NCBI GenBank assembly: GCA_947034895.1
Contig: OX344764.1
Coordinates: forward strand, 70,661,348 to 70,725,347
Reading direction: 5' to 3'
Source: Rhytidiadelphus loreus
Lineage: Eukaryota > Streptophyta > Bryopsida > Hypnales > Hylocomiaceae
DNA: 64,000 nt
Both the position numbers and the translations under genes were made by a program. Below, piece after piece: positions 37,209 through 47,994 of this stretch. Below the pieces are notes generated by a model. That model was given only the letters and a program-made list of their open reading frames with translations. It was not told the origin of the DNA and searched no databases. Position 1 is the stretch's first letter, and every line of letters starts with the position of its first letter.

Positions 37209-38142
37209 TTTAACCCCTAAAGTCCCAATGCCATTTTTCTGTCAAAAAACACTCAAAACTGTCATTTCTACTGCATTAGTCAAAAAAAAAAAAAAAAAAC
37301 TTTTTTTGGAATTGAACCATAGGATCTTAAACTTTACTTGTTTTAGATCATGTGGTAAAAATTTCATGAAGTTTGACCGTACAAATTGAGAGATATGAGC
37401 ATTCAAAGTTGAAAAAACAAGTTTTTTTGAACACTGGGCTGCAATTTTAGATGACTTTGATCTCTATTTGTGGAAAAAAATTACACTATGTAGTTTGAAT
37501 TTAAAATTTATTGTGTTCAAGAATTGAGTTGGGAGTCTAGGGAAAAAAATTCAAAAAATAACAACTTGATTTTCATACTTCAAAAAATTGTCAAGTAGAA
37601 GTTGGTCCAAGATTGAAAGAAATACTAAATTGATATTAGCTCTTAGATGGGATTGAAATACAATAATCCCACACGGTGAGATTGTTCTAACAAGAAAATT
37701 TAACCTTTTTAAAAAAAAAAATTTGAAAAAATTTGAAAATTGCATTTTGAGATGAATCCTATAAGGGTTTTTTTTCCAAAAAGATGCTTAGATTGCCCGA
37801 AAAATAAGATTGTTCATAACTTTCACATCACTAATCAAAATGGAATGAATCAAAGCTTTAGATGTAGACAAAAATATTCTCTTTGAGAAAAAAATTTAAA
37901 AAATTTAATTTTGAATTTTTGCAAAATTTTTGGTGTTGCCCGCTGAGTTCAATTTCAGGCTTTTTGTGGTATAACTTTTGCTTCCAAGCACCGATTGAAA
38001 TAAAAATTATATTCCCTCAAAGCTTATCAGATTTTCTATTTTCAAAAAAAGTTTCAAAAAATTAGGGTAAAATTTCAGCCCACAGGAACTTGCCCGAATT
38101 CCAAATTGTCCCCCGAGGGGACAATAGGACTTCAGGGGTTAA
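37209..38142. mobile_element. TTAA-type element, inverted orientation, well preserved
   Basis: TTAA lies at 37209-37212 and 38139-38142. The left end CCCCTAAAGTCCCAATGCC is followed by CACTCAAAACTGTCATTTC. The right end holds GTCCCCCGAGGGGACAATAGG then CTTCAGGGG. It is nearly the reverse complement of the layout at 27374-28315 and is 934 bp long. Confidence 0.7.
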
Positions 38143-38468
38143 GGTTAAATTTTAATGCCTTACTTGAGCTTGTTTTGATCATATCTAGAAAAAATTTAAC
38201 AAAAAGTTTTAAGCCCTAAAGACAAGCCTATGAGTCTATGATCATAGACTAGAACTTCAAAATTCTTAACTATTTATGAATTAATATGTATAATTATTTT
38301 TTAAAGTTGAAACCACATGCCTTCTCTTAAAATTTTTAACTTATTTAAAATTCTTTGTAAAACTTTGAAATTACCAAGAATTTTTGTCAAAAAAGTCAAG
38401 AAAATTCATGTCAAATACAAAATAAATTTAAACAATCTGAAATTTTCATCATACATGTAAAATATAGT

Positions 38469-39054
38469 CTAGAAGAGGACACTCTCACTACATTTGGGCT
38501 ACCCACGTGTGGCGGAGTGATTTTTTGACCCCCTATTTATTTTTGTATAAACTATAATTTCATCCTAAAATTTTGAGCTTTGTTTAACAATGACTAAAGG
38601 TTTCTATTGACAAAAATTTCAATCCCAAATAACATAAGATATATTGTCTAGAAAGGGTTGAAAAATGAACTAAAATGGCATGTTTTCCAACTAAAATATT
38701 TATAAAGCTCACATGAAGATGACTATTGCATCAATATTCAACCAAACTAAACTTTCAATAGTAAGCTATTCTATAGAATTTTTTTTTCATTTTTCAATTT
38801 TTTTTTTCTCATATATTAATATAGAGGTGTGAAAGTTATTTTTAGCTTTACAATGTATCTTTTTTCTTAAAAAATTTATAACTAATTACTATTAGCATAA
38901 AAAAATACCAATAATTCAAAACCTAAACTTTTCAAGTAGTAAAATCTATCCATAATTTGTTTTTTGAAAAAAAAATTAAATTTACCAATGTATTACTTGT
39001 ATTACTTTTTCCATTGCACATGGATTGCTAAACGTGGAGAATGTCCTCCTTGGG
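38469..39054. mobile_element. hAT-like MITE, copy 2, with exact 8-bp target duplication
   Basis: AATATAGT flanks both sides (38461-38468 and 39055-39062). Terminal repeats contain GAGGACACTCTCACTACAT on the left and the inverse of GGAGGACATTCTCCACG on the right. The interior is nearly collinear with 16188-16769. The exact duplication shows that it moved as a unit of 586 bp. Confidence 0.88.
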
Positions 39055-39538
39055 AATATAGTGTAGAAAATTATGGTGTAAACCAAATTCCATATCATTA
39101 TATAGATAGTAGTTTAAGAGAGTATGGTCAGAGGCCCAAAGTTCAAATTTCAATAAAATATTTAATTTCAATCATTTTCAAATTAGAGTAAGAATTGCAT
39201 TTTATTAGCTTTATTTCATAATTTGAAATCAAATTTAAAAAGATCATTTTCTTGGCTAAAATCTAGATCAAAAGCGCAAAAGATTAATTAGGTAAGATTC
39301 TAAAATATACTAAATAGTAAAAAATAAATTTTCAGTGATTAGTTTTTTTAGTAATTCCTTCTCTAGAAATATCAACAATACTACAATAAGTGATTTTCCA
39401 ACATCATTACCTATAAAAAAAAATTTAACAATTTTCCAAAAGAATTTAGATGAAAATTGTTCATTTTTATTTTTTAGTCCTCAATAGTACAACGAAGTCA
39501 TCCTAGCATCATTATTTAGCATTGGTGTTGTTCCAAGG

Positions 39539-40169
39539 TTACCCCCTAATGACCCAATTGACCATTGATTCCCTCCTCCTTTTGAGTTGTAGGTCCTTTT
39601 TCAAAATCTGAGTTTTTTTCAATAAAAATCACTACTAGGAAATAGACTATGATATGAATCCAATGGCAATAGTTCATCAAATTCCAAGTTGAACTCTACC
39701 TTCTAAAATCTTTTTAAGTTGAGTGGTATTGTATAGTTCACCGCTCATGTTTTTAGATTCAATTTAGACATGGATTGGATTGAAAAGCCAACCAAGTGAA
39801 TCAATGCAAATGTTGCCCATCTCAAAAAGGGCAAATCCCCTCATGTATTTCAATATTTCACCAAGCACAAAATGTTCATCATTTCAAAATATTCTCACTA
39901 AGATATGTTCCTTCAAAGTGCGATGTCAGTAATATCATGTTTTTCCATTGATCCAAATAAAACTTCAAACTTCAATATCTACTAACTTGTGCAATCAAAT
40001 AATATACAAAATTGGATGTACTCACTCTCAATGTGAACTACAAGATCCTTTGGTTACATTCTATAATTCTATCCAATCTTAAGAAAAAATGAAAAAAAAA
40101 TTCCTCAAGTTCTTTACAATTTTGGCCCATTTTAAAAGTACACCAACCCCTTAGGTCATTAGGGGTTAA
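39539..40169. mobile_element. Short TTAA-type element
   Basis: The left end TTACCCCCTAATGACCCAAT and the right end GGTCATTAGGGGTTAA are inverted copies over about 13 bp. At 631 bp it is shorter than the other family members. Confidence 0.5.
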
Positions 40170-41290
40170 TAAGCTTTATTAACGTTAGATAAGTTTTAAT
40201 AATTTCTCTCACTAGTACAATTAGAGAGATTCATGAAGCGAGCTTGTAATCAAGTAATCAACTAATCTCTTTAAACTTCATATTTTGAACAATGAACAAA
40301 ATGCTCTCAAAATCCTGAGAATGTTTCATCCAAGTAACTTTTTAGTGATTCAAAGTAATATTAACTCAAAATTTTAAAATACAACCTTTTTTTAAGATTA
40401 AGACCAAACTTTCATGGTGTGACACAATTAGAAATAAATTTCTTACTTTAGGGTTTAGGAAATTTGCCTCACCTACCTTTCACAAGCCTCCCCCAAAATT
40501 TTGTTGGCCAACAATTCCAATTCTTGCCTTGCAACTATTGCAAACTTCCATGTAAATGTAATTCCATAATTTCATTTGTCAATTGGCCTATATTGTGCAC
40601 ATGGAAGATTGGAAGTTCAATTCATTCTAAAAATGTTGTGCAACTTAGACATATATTAACTCGGAAGTGCTCCAAAGTCCAATTTTTGGAGGACTAATAG
40701 ATTGGAATTAAAGTTTAAACATTTTTATTACTTGGATGAAAGTCATCTTAATTTGTGGAGATACTCTAAGTATCAAGTTGTTGTCCCATCTAATGGTTCA
40801 ATTTTGGTGTTACTAGAGTACATATTTTTCTAAAATTAAAAATGGAGAAGTATGTCTAGTGGTTGACTAAGCCCAAATTGCATTGACTCTAGTTCAAAAC
40901 TAGATTTGGAGAAATGAGGTCATAGATTTAAAGAATATTACATAAATTTCAAAAAATCATTGTGTAAAGAGAACCTCATTTCAAATCCATTCCAACAAGT
41001 TTTACTCAAAAAAATGATAATATTTTGTTTGCAATTGAATTTAGAAGGAATTTCAAATTTTATATTTCAAAATTTCATAAAAAAATAAATATTGGTGATA
41101 GCATTGGTGAATCTAACCGTACAGATGCAATCTAAAACTCAAAATGTACAACTTTTATTTGTCGGTGAATTCCAAAATAATGAAAATATTCTTCCAAATA
41201 GTACTTCACGATGATTTTTCTCAAATCATGAACTTTGGAGTAGGATCTAGACGTTTAGGGGTTAAGCAAGAATGTCCCCCAAAGGATTCA
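40170..41290. other. AT-rich intergenic DNA, no gene seen
   Basis: A lone right-type end (GTTTAGGGGTTAA near 41253-41266) suggests one more degraded TTAA-type element. Its left end was not found. Confidence 0.4.
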
Positions 41291-41460
41291 GGGCATTAAA
41301 GGGTCATTACTCACTTCGCAGGAATACATCTCGAAAGCAAATTAGCAACCTCACTGATTGACTCCAGTGAAGGGGTCTCGAGATCAACCTGGATCCCCTT
41401 GAAAGCCCCCGTACTCTGAATACGCCTTGGTCTGCACGAACGTCATTTCACTCCCCTGCC

Positions 41461-41712
41461 ATGCATAGTGAAGTCGACTTCGGTCATTGCCTCAGTCTCT
41501 GGAATTCAGGGAATTCTCTGGTGTCCATGCCAGACGTACGTCTGGCCATCGTGCAAGAGGTCCAAGTGCCACGGGATAATTCCAGAGACCAACTTAACGA
41601 TCGAACTAGCTTGTGGCCGGAATTCAACCGACCACCCCTGCCATTGATTGATGAACTGACAGATGAAATTAACCGGATTGGAGACATGCAGGGGCCCTCA
41701 TCCATCCATTGA
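41461..41712 (+). other. Open frame of 83 codons in the third gene island, uncertain
   Basis: It starts with ATG in balanced-composition DNA and encodes a hydrophilic peptide (SMPDVRLAIVQEVQVP core, acidic ELTDEINRIGDM near the end). There is no recognised domain or splice support. It could be a small gene or upstream DNA of the gene at 42736. Confidence 0.2.
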
Positions 41713-41720
41713 TGGGAGAG

Positions 41721-41730
41721 TATATATATG
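41721..41730 (+). promoter_or_regulatory. Possible TATA box for the 42736 gene
   Basis: GTATATATATG lies in balanced-composition DNA about 1 kb before the start codon. With a donor such as ACG/GTGAGG near 41879 and the acceptor GTGCAG at about 42701 it would give a leader with one 5' UTR intron. This model is inference. Confidence 0.25.
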
Positions 41731-42408
41731 TTTCGATCGATCTGCAAACCTCGCCGGGCTTTTGTTGAATATTTGTCGACTGTCTGCTGGTTTACGCAGC
41801 TTGCTGCTTAAGTTTCCAGTTTCTTTCCATTTCGCTGTAGTGGAATGCGCAAAGATCGAGCACAGTTGGATAATACGGTGAGGTTCTCGTTCGGAACATT
41901 GGATTGAATTCGAGCGTATTAACAGCTTGGTGATTGATTGATCTGATCGGTCGGAATGCTGCATGTTGAAATAGCTGGCTACGTACAGTTGAAGTAGCTA
42001 GGGTGAATACGTCTCTCGATATATCTGTGTTGTTGCTTTTGTCGCGCTTGCATTGCAATTCATCGATCGGACCTCGATCAAAACCGAGTCGGTCCCTGGT
42101 CCCAACTTGAATTTAAATCGATGTCGTCTGTCAAATCGAGATTCGCCACTGGCAAGTACCTAACTTGATCAGTTGCAATTGTGGCGTGCGTGTGAGCAGT
42201 TACGTAAATTTCCGCGACCTTGTTTCGAAAGTCGAACACGGAGTTCCTCAGGGCCAGTTCCCGCTACAAAGCTACGACGACAGTTCATCTTGACGACTTG
42301 CATTCGTAAGGTCAACTCTTAAGTCTCAACCCCTCCATTGATTGCACCACAAAGCTGATAGTCATCAACACAGAGATTGTAGGGGTTCGAAGCTGTTGGG
42401 TACGCACA

Positions 42409-42573
42409 CACTGGGGGCTTTTTTGCGTTTCCATGTCTCACATTCCCCGGCGTATGTGACAATCCAGTGACTTTTCCGTATATCACAAACGGGAAAAGGG
42501 GAATAATTGATACATACTCAGGGGAAAGGGGAAAGTGAGACGTACAGGGAAATGCAAAAAAAAGCCCCCAGTG
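42409..42573. mobile_element. 165-bp fold-back MITE with CACTG ends and ACA target duplication
   Basis: The left arm begins CACTGGGGGCTTTTTTGC and the right arm is the inverse ending GCCCCCAGTG. Pairing extends through TTTCC, TCTCAC and CCCC blocks for about 60 bp. Flanking ACA (42406-42408 and 42574-42576) gives a 3-bp target duplication, as in CACTA or Harbinger elements. It lies in the putative 5' UTR intron or promoter of the gene at 42736. Confidence 0.82.
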
Positions 42574-42735
42574 ACAAGTTTGCCGTCTCTCCACCTTTCT
42601 CGCTGTTGCATGCATGGTAAACAGTCCAGTGATGGTTCGTCCCCACAGCATGGACGTCTTAGTATGTTTTAACTGAATTGTTATTTATTTCGTATGTGCA
42701 GGTAATCGGCCAAGCTAAGTTTCCGATCCAGAGCG

Positions 42736-43137
42736 ATGGCCCAACCAAACGTTAACGCCACCCAGGTCGCCAAGGTGACTCAGTTCATCAAGGACACAAC
42801 CGCAGCGATCATGGCCACTACCACCAGTGTCCCCTACGCCGCCCCCGGCACCGAAGTAGTCCCGCTGCACTTCGTGCGTGAAGCGGTCATCGAGGACCAG
42901 CACTACATCCTGGAGCTGCACAAGGAGCAGGGCTCCCTCTGGTTGAAGGAGCTCAGCGTGATGTGGGTGCCTGAAAAGGATGCCAACGCTCCTGAGGAAA
43001 TTTTCTGCACCATCGTCACCAACAACGGGGAGGAGGAGAACATGATGGGATTTAGCGGCCGAGGGTTCTACCAAGTCGTCTGCGAGACATCGGAAGATTT
43101 CGAGTATTTCGTCAGGCTCCATGTCTCACGCCTCTGA
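42736..43137 (+). CDS. Small 133-aa protein, unknown family
   Basis: This is a single coding exon with much higher GC than its surroundings. The start codon is preceded by an acceptor-like CGTATGTGCAG about 35 nt upstream, suggesting a 5' UTR intron. The protein opens with a probable amphipathic helix (NATQVAKVTQFIKDTTAAIM). Alternating hydrophobic stretches typical of beta strands follow (VVPLHFVREAVIEDQHYILE, LWLKELSVMWVP, EEIFCTIVTN, GFYQVVCE, FEYFVRLHVSR). There are two cysteines and no signal peptide. The layout of one helix plus a sheet recalls cystatin-like folds, but the QxVxG inhibitor loop is absent, so no function is assigned. The opposite strand also carries an open frame here, which I take as a shadow. 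Confidence 0.62.
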   Translation: MAQPNVNATQVAKVTQFIKDTTAAIMATTTSVPYAAPGTEVVPLHFVREAVIEDQHYILELHKEQGSLWLKELSVMWVPEKDANAPEEIFCTIVTNNGEEENMMGFSGRGFYQVVCETSEDFEYFVRLHVSRL

Positions 43138-43566
43138 TGCATTAATTAGATCGCCGACTCTAGCTATGGAAATGAGATCGATCAATTCTCATACTCGGCA
43201 CCCCCGTTTGGGAACTTTTTTTTTAAAAACTCCGGCGAGTATATGTAATTAATAGGCTGTAGCTAGACTAGTATAGAGCTGCCATTGCAAGTTTTGTATA
43301 GAGTTGAAGCGTATTTTCCAAGTTGTGCATGTTAGGGAAAATTCTGAGACTCTCCAGAAATTCTCAAACTCATCAGTCATCACCCACGCTTTGGGGTTAG
43401 CTTTTCTAAAACTCAGGAAATTAAAATAGGCAGCTGAGAGCTGCCAAGTTTTGTGTAGAAGGATTTTTTCCATCTTGTGTAAATATGGAGCGGGTTCTGC
43501 CAAAACCTATTCTAAGATAAAAAGGCAAAAAGAGGGGGAGGGGAGGGCCGCCGGGACCTACTCTAA

Positions 43567-43671
43567 GATAAAAAGGCAAAAAGAGGGGGAGGGGGAGGGG
43601 AAAAAGGAAAAAGGAGGGGGAGAGGAAAAAAGAAAAAAAAGAAAAAAAAAGAAAAAAGAGAAAAAAATTGA
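43567..43671 (+). repeat. About 100-nt purine tract at the head of duplication copy 1
   Basis: An almost uninterrupted A/G strand includes GGGGGAGGGGGAGGGG and a later GGGGG. That is enough G-runs for a potential G-quadruplex, and the tract has triplex potential. A shorter partial duplicate of its first 50 bp lies just upstream at about 43508-43550. Confidence 0.8.
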
Positions 43672-45584
43672 GCTTTTAAATCAATTAAAAACAAAACTTT
43701 AACATCAATACTTTAAAGAAGAGAGTTTGACCTATCAATCAAGAGTGTAGAGGCTTTGCACCCTTCATTTACTTATGTATGCAAAGTAAAAGTTGAATAA
43801 AAATAAAAATAAAAATACAATGGTAACATTTGTTCTAGTTTGTTTTGTATGTAACATTGAGATATCCCTAGTTGTGTGCTCATCGATCATTCTCTTTATA
43901 CCATTGGAGAGCTTGATTTGTTCTAAAGTTGTATCATTACTTTTGGATGTATGATGGATTTGTGAGCAATTTTTAAGACTATAAATTGAATTAAATCATG
44001 AAAAATAGAATATAGGAGTTTCCGATGTCATTTTTGACATCGCCAAAAAGCTTTTAATGAGTAGAAATACACCAAAGTTGTTTTGCACTTTTGGTTTTTA
44101 AGTGTAAAAGTTAAGGGGTTCCAATTGAATTTTGTTTCTATAAATTTAATTTAATTACCAATAAATTATTCTAAAAATTAAAATATTAAAAGAATACAAG
44201 GTTAATCACATAAAACACTTAGACAAGTGCACAATGCCACACAAGTTGTTTAAGGGAGAAATTCTATTCCAAATCACTCCCCCCCCCCCCCATTTTGGCA
44301 ATGTAGACTGTTCTCTTTCCGCACATGAGGAGATGAACAATGATTAATTATGGCACAATTCCCCATGCAATTGTAGCACATTGTGATTATTCTACAAGAC
44401 TTCCAATATTGCAACCAACCCTTGTGTATTTTGCAACCAACCTTTGGTCAAAAATAGGAAGGTCTATATGACCACAGTGCGAGGGATGGAATCTTCCACT
44501 CAAAAATTCATAATAATTACTTTTTGACAAATAAAAATCTGAAAAATTATGGAAATCTTTCTGCACACCGGAAAATTTCCTAACTAACAAAAACCGACTT
44601 GCAGATATGTGGGATTGCTTAAGTGGTCAGGAATGGGATTTCTCCCTTATAAGTCAAACTTTAAAAAATTATATTGCTCTTTAAATTAAAAAAAGATAAT
44701 AACAAAAGAATATTGTATTTAAGAAGAAGAAAAGTTTTAAATTCAATTCATAAATGAATTGAATATTGTCTAAATAATTAAATAAATCTTTAACATGATT
44801 TTAAAATACAAAAATTAAGTATTCTAAAACAATGTTCAATGCATTGTATATAGTTCAATTTAATGGTAAATTTTATTTTTTTATTATTATTATTAAATTA
44901 GGATATTTAAAAATTAAATTAAAAAATTAAATTATTTAGCATTATTAAAGGAAATAAATAAATAACAATACATTAATACTTGCTGTAGTAAATGAAATTA
45001 TCTAAAATGAAGTGAAAATAAATGAAATCATATAGTGTAGTGAAGGAAATATAAAATGATTGCAATAAAAGTTGTCATTTTATTTTTACAAAACGGAAAA
45101 CATGTGTTCAAATAGGAATATATAGAAATGAAAACCAATGCTTTGTAAAAAGCATCAATATGACAACTAAATTCTTTAAATCATTATAGTTTTACATGTA
45201 CGATAATTCTATATATATTAATTCCTAAAGCCCTAAACTACGTTTTTTAACAACATAGCGATTTGGGGCAGCTCACTACAAATGGAGTTTATATTTTTTT
45301 TCTTTGAAATTTTCACACAACATATGCCCGAGGAGTAACTTTAAGGCCCAAAAATTCTCATAACTTTTGACTACATAGTTAAATATTATTGTCTAATATA
45401 TATTTTGTAGCAATTGGCGGGCAATCCAGGTAGCAAAAAAACTTCTTTAAAAATCATTGTTTTAAGAAATAAAAAATTGAAATTGTTTTTCTAGATTTAT
45501 ATGTACGTGAAAAGATTTGAATCATTCCATTTTGTTTAATGAGTTGAAAGTTATGAGGAGTTTTAGTTTGCAGGTAGTTTGTAG

Positions 45585-45829
45585 ATGGTCAATTTTGTTA
45601 AAATGGTGGTATTCCATTAAAATGGCACAAAATGAAACCACTGAAAGAATGAAAACAATGGAAAGATTGTCTGAGGGGAGTGGAAATGCAAGAACTACGA
45701 GTGATTTGAATGTGCTAGGCATAAAATTGGCACATGTATGACTTTATCGTGGCACACTTATTCTCTTTTGTAAAAGATATTCCATTAAAATGGCTTGCGG
45801 AATACCGCCATTTTAACGAAATTGACCAT
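45585..45829. mobile_element. 245-bp MITE with ATGGTCAATTT terminal repeats
   Basis: About 31-bp inverted repeats at 45585-45615 and 45799-45829 differ at two positions and contain GTTAAAATGG and GGTATTCC. It is absent from the corresponding place in copy 2 (near 52035). AGGTAGTT occurs on both sides and may be an 8-9-bp target duplication. Confidence 0.75.
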
Positions 45830-45982
45830 GTAGGTAGTTCTAGAATTGGTACTCTAAGATAAACTTTTAAGTCCTTCATTTAACTAAATTTTCAATGTTT
45901 TTTGAAGAAAATAAAAACATTAGGTGTAGATTGTTTATTACAACATTACAACCATTGGGATTGGAATTTTTCAATTCCATAA

Positions 45983-47321
45983 TGTGAGTCGTCTAAAAAT
46001 TTTGATTTTTGCAAATTACCTTGTGTAGTGGGAATAGAGGCAAATTACTAGGTCAGGTTCACATTTAAAAAGGATTAGAAGCTATTTGTCATTTCAGATT
46101 CTAAAGGACATAGTATTCAAAGATATGAAGCAAGGCAAATTGACCTCGCGGTTTTCCATGAACGGTTGTCTTCTAGCCTAGTGATATACTTAGACAATTT
46201 GCCATTTTTATTTGTACAACACATTTGGTTTTCATAGCTAGACTATTTGTTGTGTTTTATGTACCACTACTTAGCAAATTGTCATTGTATAGTTGCTAGC
46301 TGAGTACCTGCGATGGGGCCAGCTTTTACGGCAATTTGACTCTATTGCAAGTAGTTCTTTATTGAGTGTGTTTTCTTGATCCAGTGAGTGGATGTGTGGG
46401 TGTGAGTTAAGCAAATTTTGCCGGACTGAGCACCAATAATTGGGCCAGCTTTGAGAGCAAATTGCTTCTGAACTCAATTGGAGAATTTTTAGTGTGAATT
46501 ACTTAAGCCCAATGATTGGAAATAATTGATTGTGTGTGTGTGGAGCAATTTGTTGTGTATATTCAAAATATTGTGAGATTGCGAATTTTTGTGTGGATGA
46601 GTTATAGAATTGTTGAGTCAAATTGTCTTTGTGTACAGTCTATTTGCCTAAATTGTGTTTAGTTCTACAGTATTGAAAATTATTAAGAACCATGGATGTA
46701 GCTAATTGTCTTTGGATGGCATGTATATAAAATCAGCCATGGAGCATTAGCAAATTGACATGGTCATTGATCGTGTTAATGTATGTATGTGATGTGTGAA
46801 GTCAAGTTGTTGTGTGTTATGGAATTAATTATGTTACCAGTCAAATTGCCTTCAAATTCAATTGCAAACCACATTGTTTGATTTATTGCAAATTGAGAGA
46901 AACCTTTTAGCAATTTCCCTAAATGAATCAACAGCCTTAGACCAATTGTCCAGCACGAGTTGGTGTAGTTGGTGAAAAGTTATAGCAAATTGCTTGGAGT
47001 CAAATCAATGTTGAATTAAAGAAATGGAGAAATTTTGGCAAATTGTCAAAATACAAATTGGAGCTGGAATTGCAAAACAAAGCACCATTGGTTGAACTTG
47101 CAAATTGACATCAAGCGTCAACCAGGGAGTTTCATATTATTGATATTAAAAATTATATGTTTATGTCTAATTGTCTTTGATTTAGTTAGTATTTTTCAAT
47201 CCATTCTAATTTACATGTGACTTTAGTCACAATACATTAGACTACTTGATCATTCCCCTAGATTTTGGAACCCCTATACTATAGTCCTAGGTTTTGTGGG
47301 ATTAGCAAAAACTAGACTACA
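45983..47321. mobile_element. Solo-LTR-like insertion with CATAA target duplication
   Basis: The insertion begins TGTGAG and ends CTACA, that is TG...CA, and is flanked by the 5-bp direct repeat CATAA (45978-45982 and 47322-47326). Copy 2 has the uninterrupted site near 52186. These are hallmarks of an LTR left after recombination. The interior carries about 16-20 GCAAATTG-like motifs. No retroviral-type coding region is present. Confidence 0.7.
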
Positions 47322-47994
47322 CATAAGTAAATTGTTAACAATTTAGTATTTTGAATCATTCTCTACTCTACTTACTATTTTATTCCTATATGTTATACAA
47401 TTTCAAATGACCTAAATTTTTCAAGCATGTAGACAACTTGCTTTGAAGAATGAATCCAAAGAAGAACAACCATTTTGGACATTTTTTCATACAAATGTGA
47501 CTTTGTGAAGTGCAGCCCTGTTTTTAGTAGGGCCAAAAAAATATTTTTGTCACTTCAAATGTTGATAACTTGCAATCTAAATTGTGGAAATTTCTGAAAT
47601 TTTTTCGACATCTTCTCAAACGAACATAGTATAAGATCCTATGGTTACACGTGTCCAAAAATATATTTTTCTTCTAAATTTGGTACTTGTACTAGAAATG
47701 GCAGTTTTGGAGTAGTTTTGGTGAAAACATAGTCAAAAACCTTTAGGGTTAAATGAGTGCATATGAAAGAATCTCATGTGAATTGAAGGAATCTTGATCA
47801 AAATTGTGCTCTCATGCAAAGGAATCTGATGGTTGAAACATGAGGTGCAAAGTGGTGATTGTGCATGAGTGTGTATACGAAATTTTGCAAATGGAAGATG
47901 TGGATCACATCTGTGGTTTAAATCTCAGTTACAAGCAAGTGAGTTTAATTACTGAGCTTGTTAGAGCTTATTACTGTGCCCTTACCAGGACTTG

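Larger units (their letters stand above)
45218..47752. mobile_element. TTAA-type element in copy 1, split by two insertions
   Basis: The left end TTAATTCCTAAAGCCC lies at 45218. The right end CCTTTAGGGTTAA finishes at 47752, preceded by AAATGGCAGTTTTGGAGTAG. The intact counterpart in copy 2 spans 51673-52625. Here a 245-bp MITE and a 1339-bp LTR-like insertion interrupt it. Confidence 0.65.

Noticed and set aside
42715..43122. 135-codon open frame on the minus strand opposite the 42736 gene
   Set aside because: It mirrors the GC-rich codons of the plus-strand gene. The plus strand has the better start context and strand-like hydrophobic pattern.
42736..43137. Calling the 133-aa protein a phytocystatin
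   Set aside because: The QxVxG loop and the LARFAV-like helix motif of plant cystatins are absent. Only the general layout is similar.
44276..44294. Poly-C run that might mark an assembly gap or element end
   Set aside because: It lies inside duplication copy 1 where copy 2 has a short non-C sequence; simple slippage explains it.
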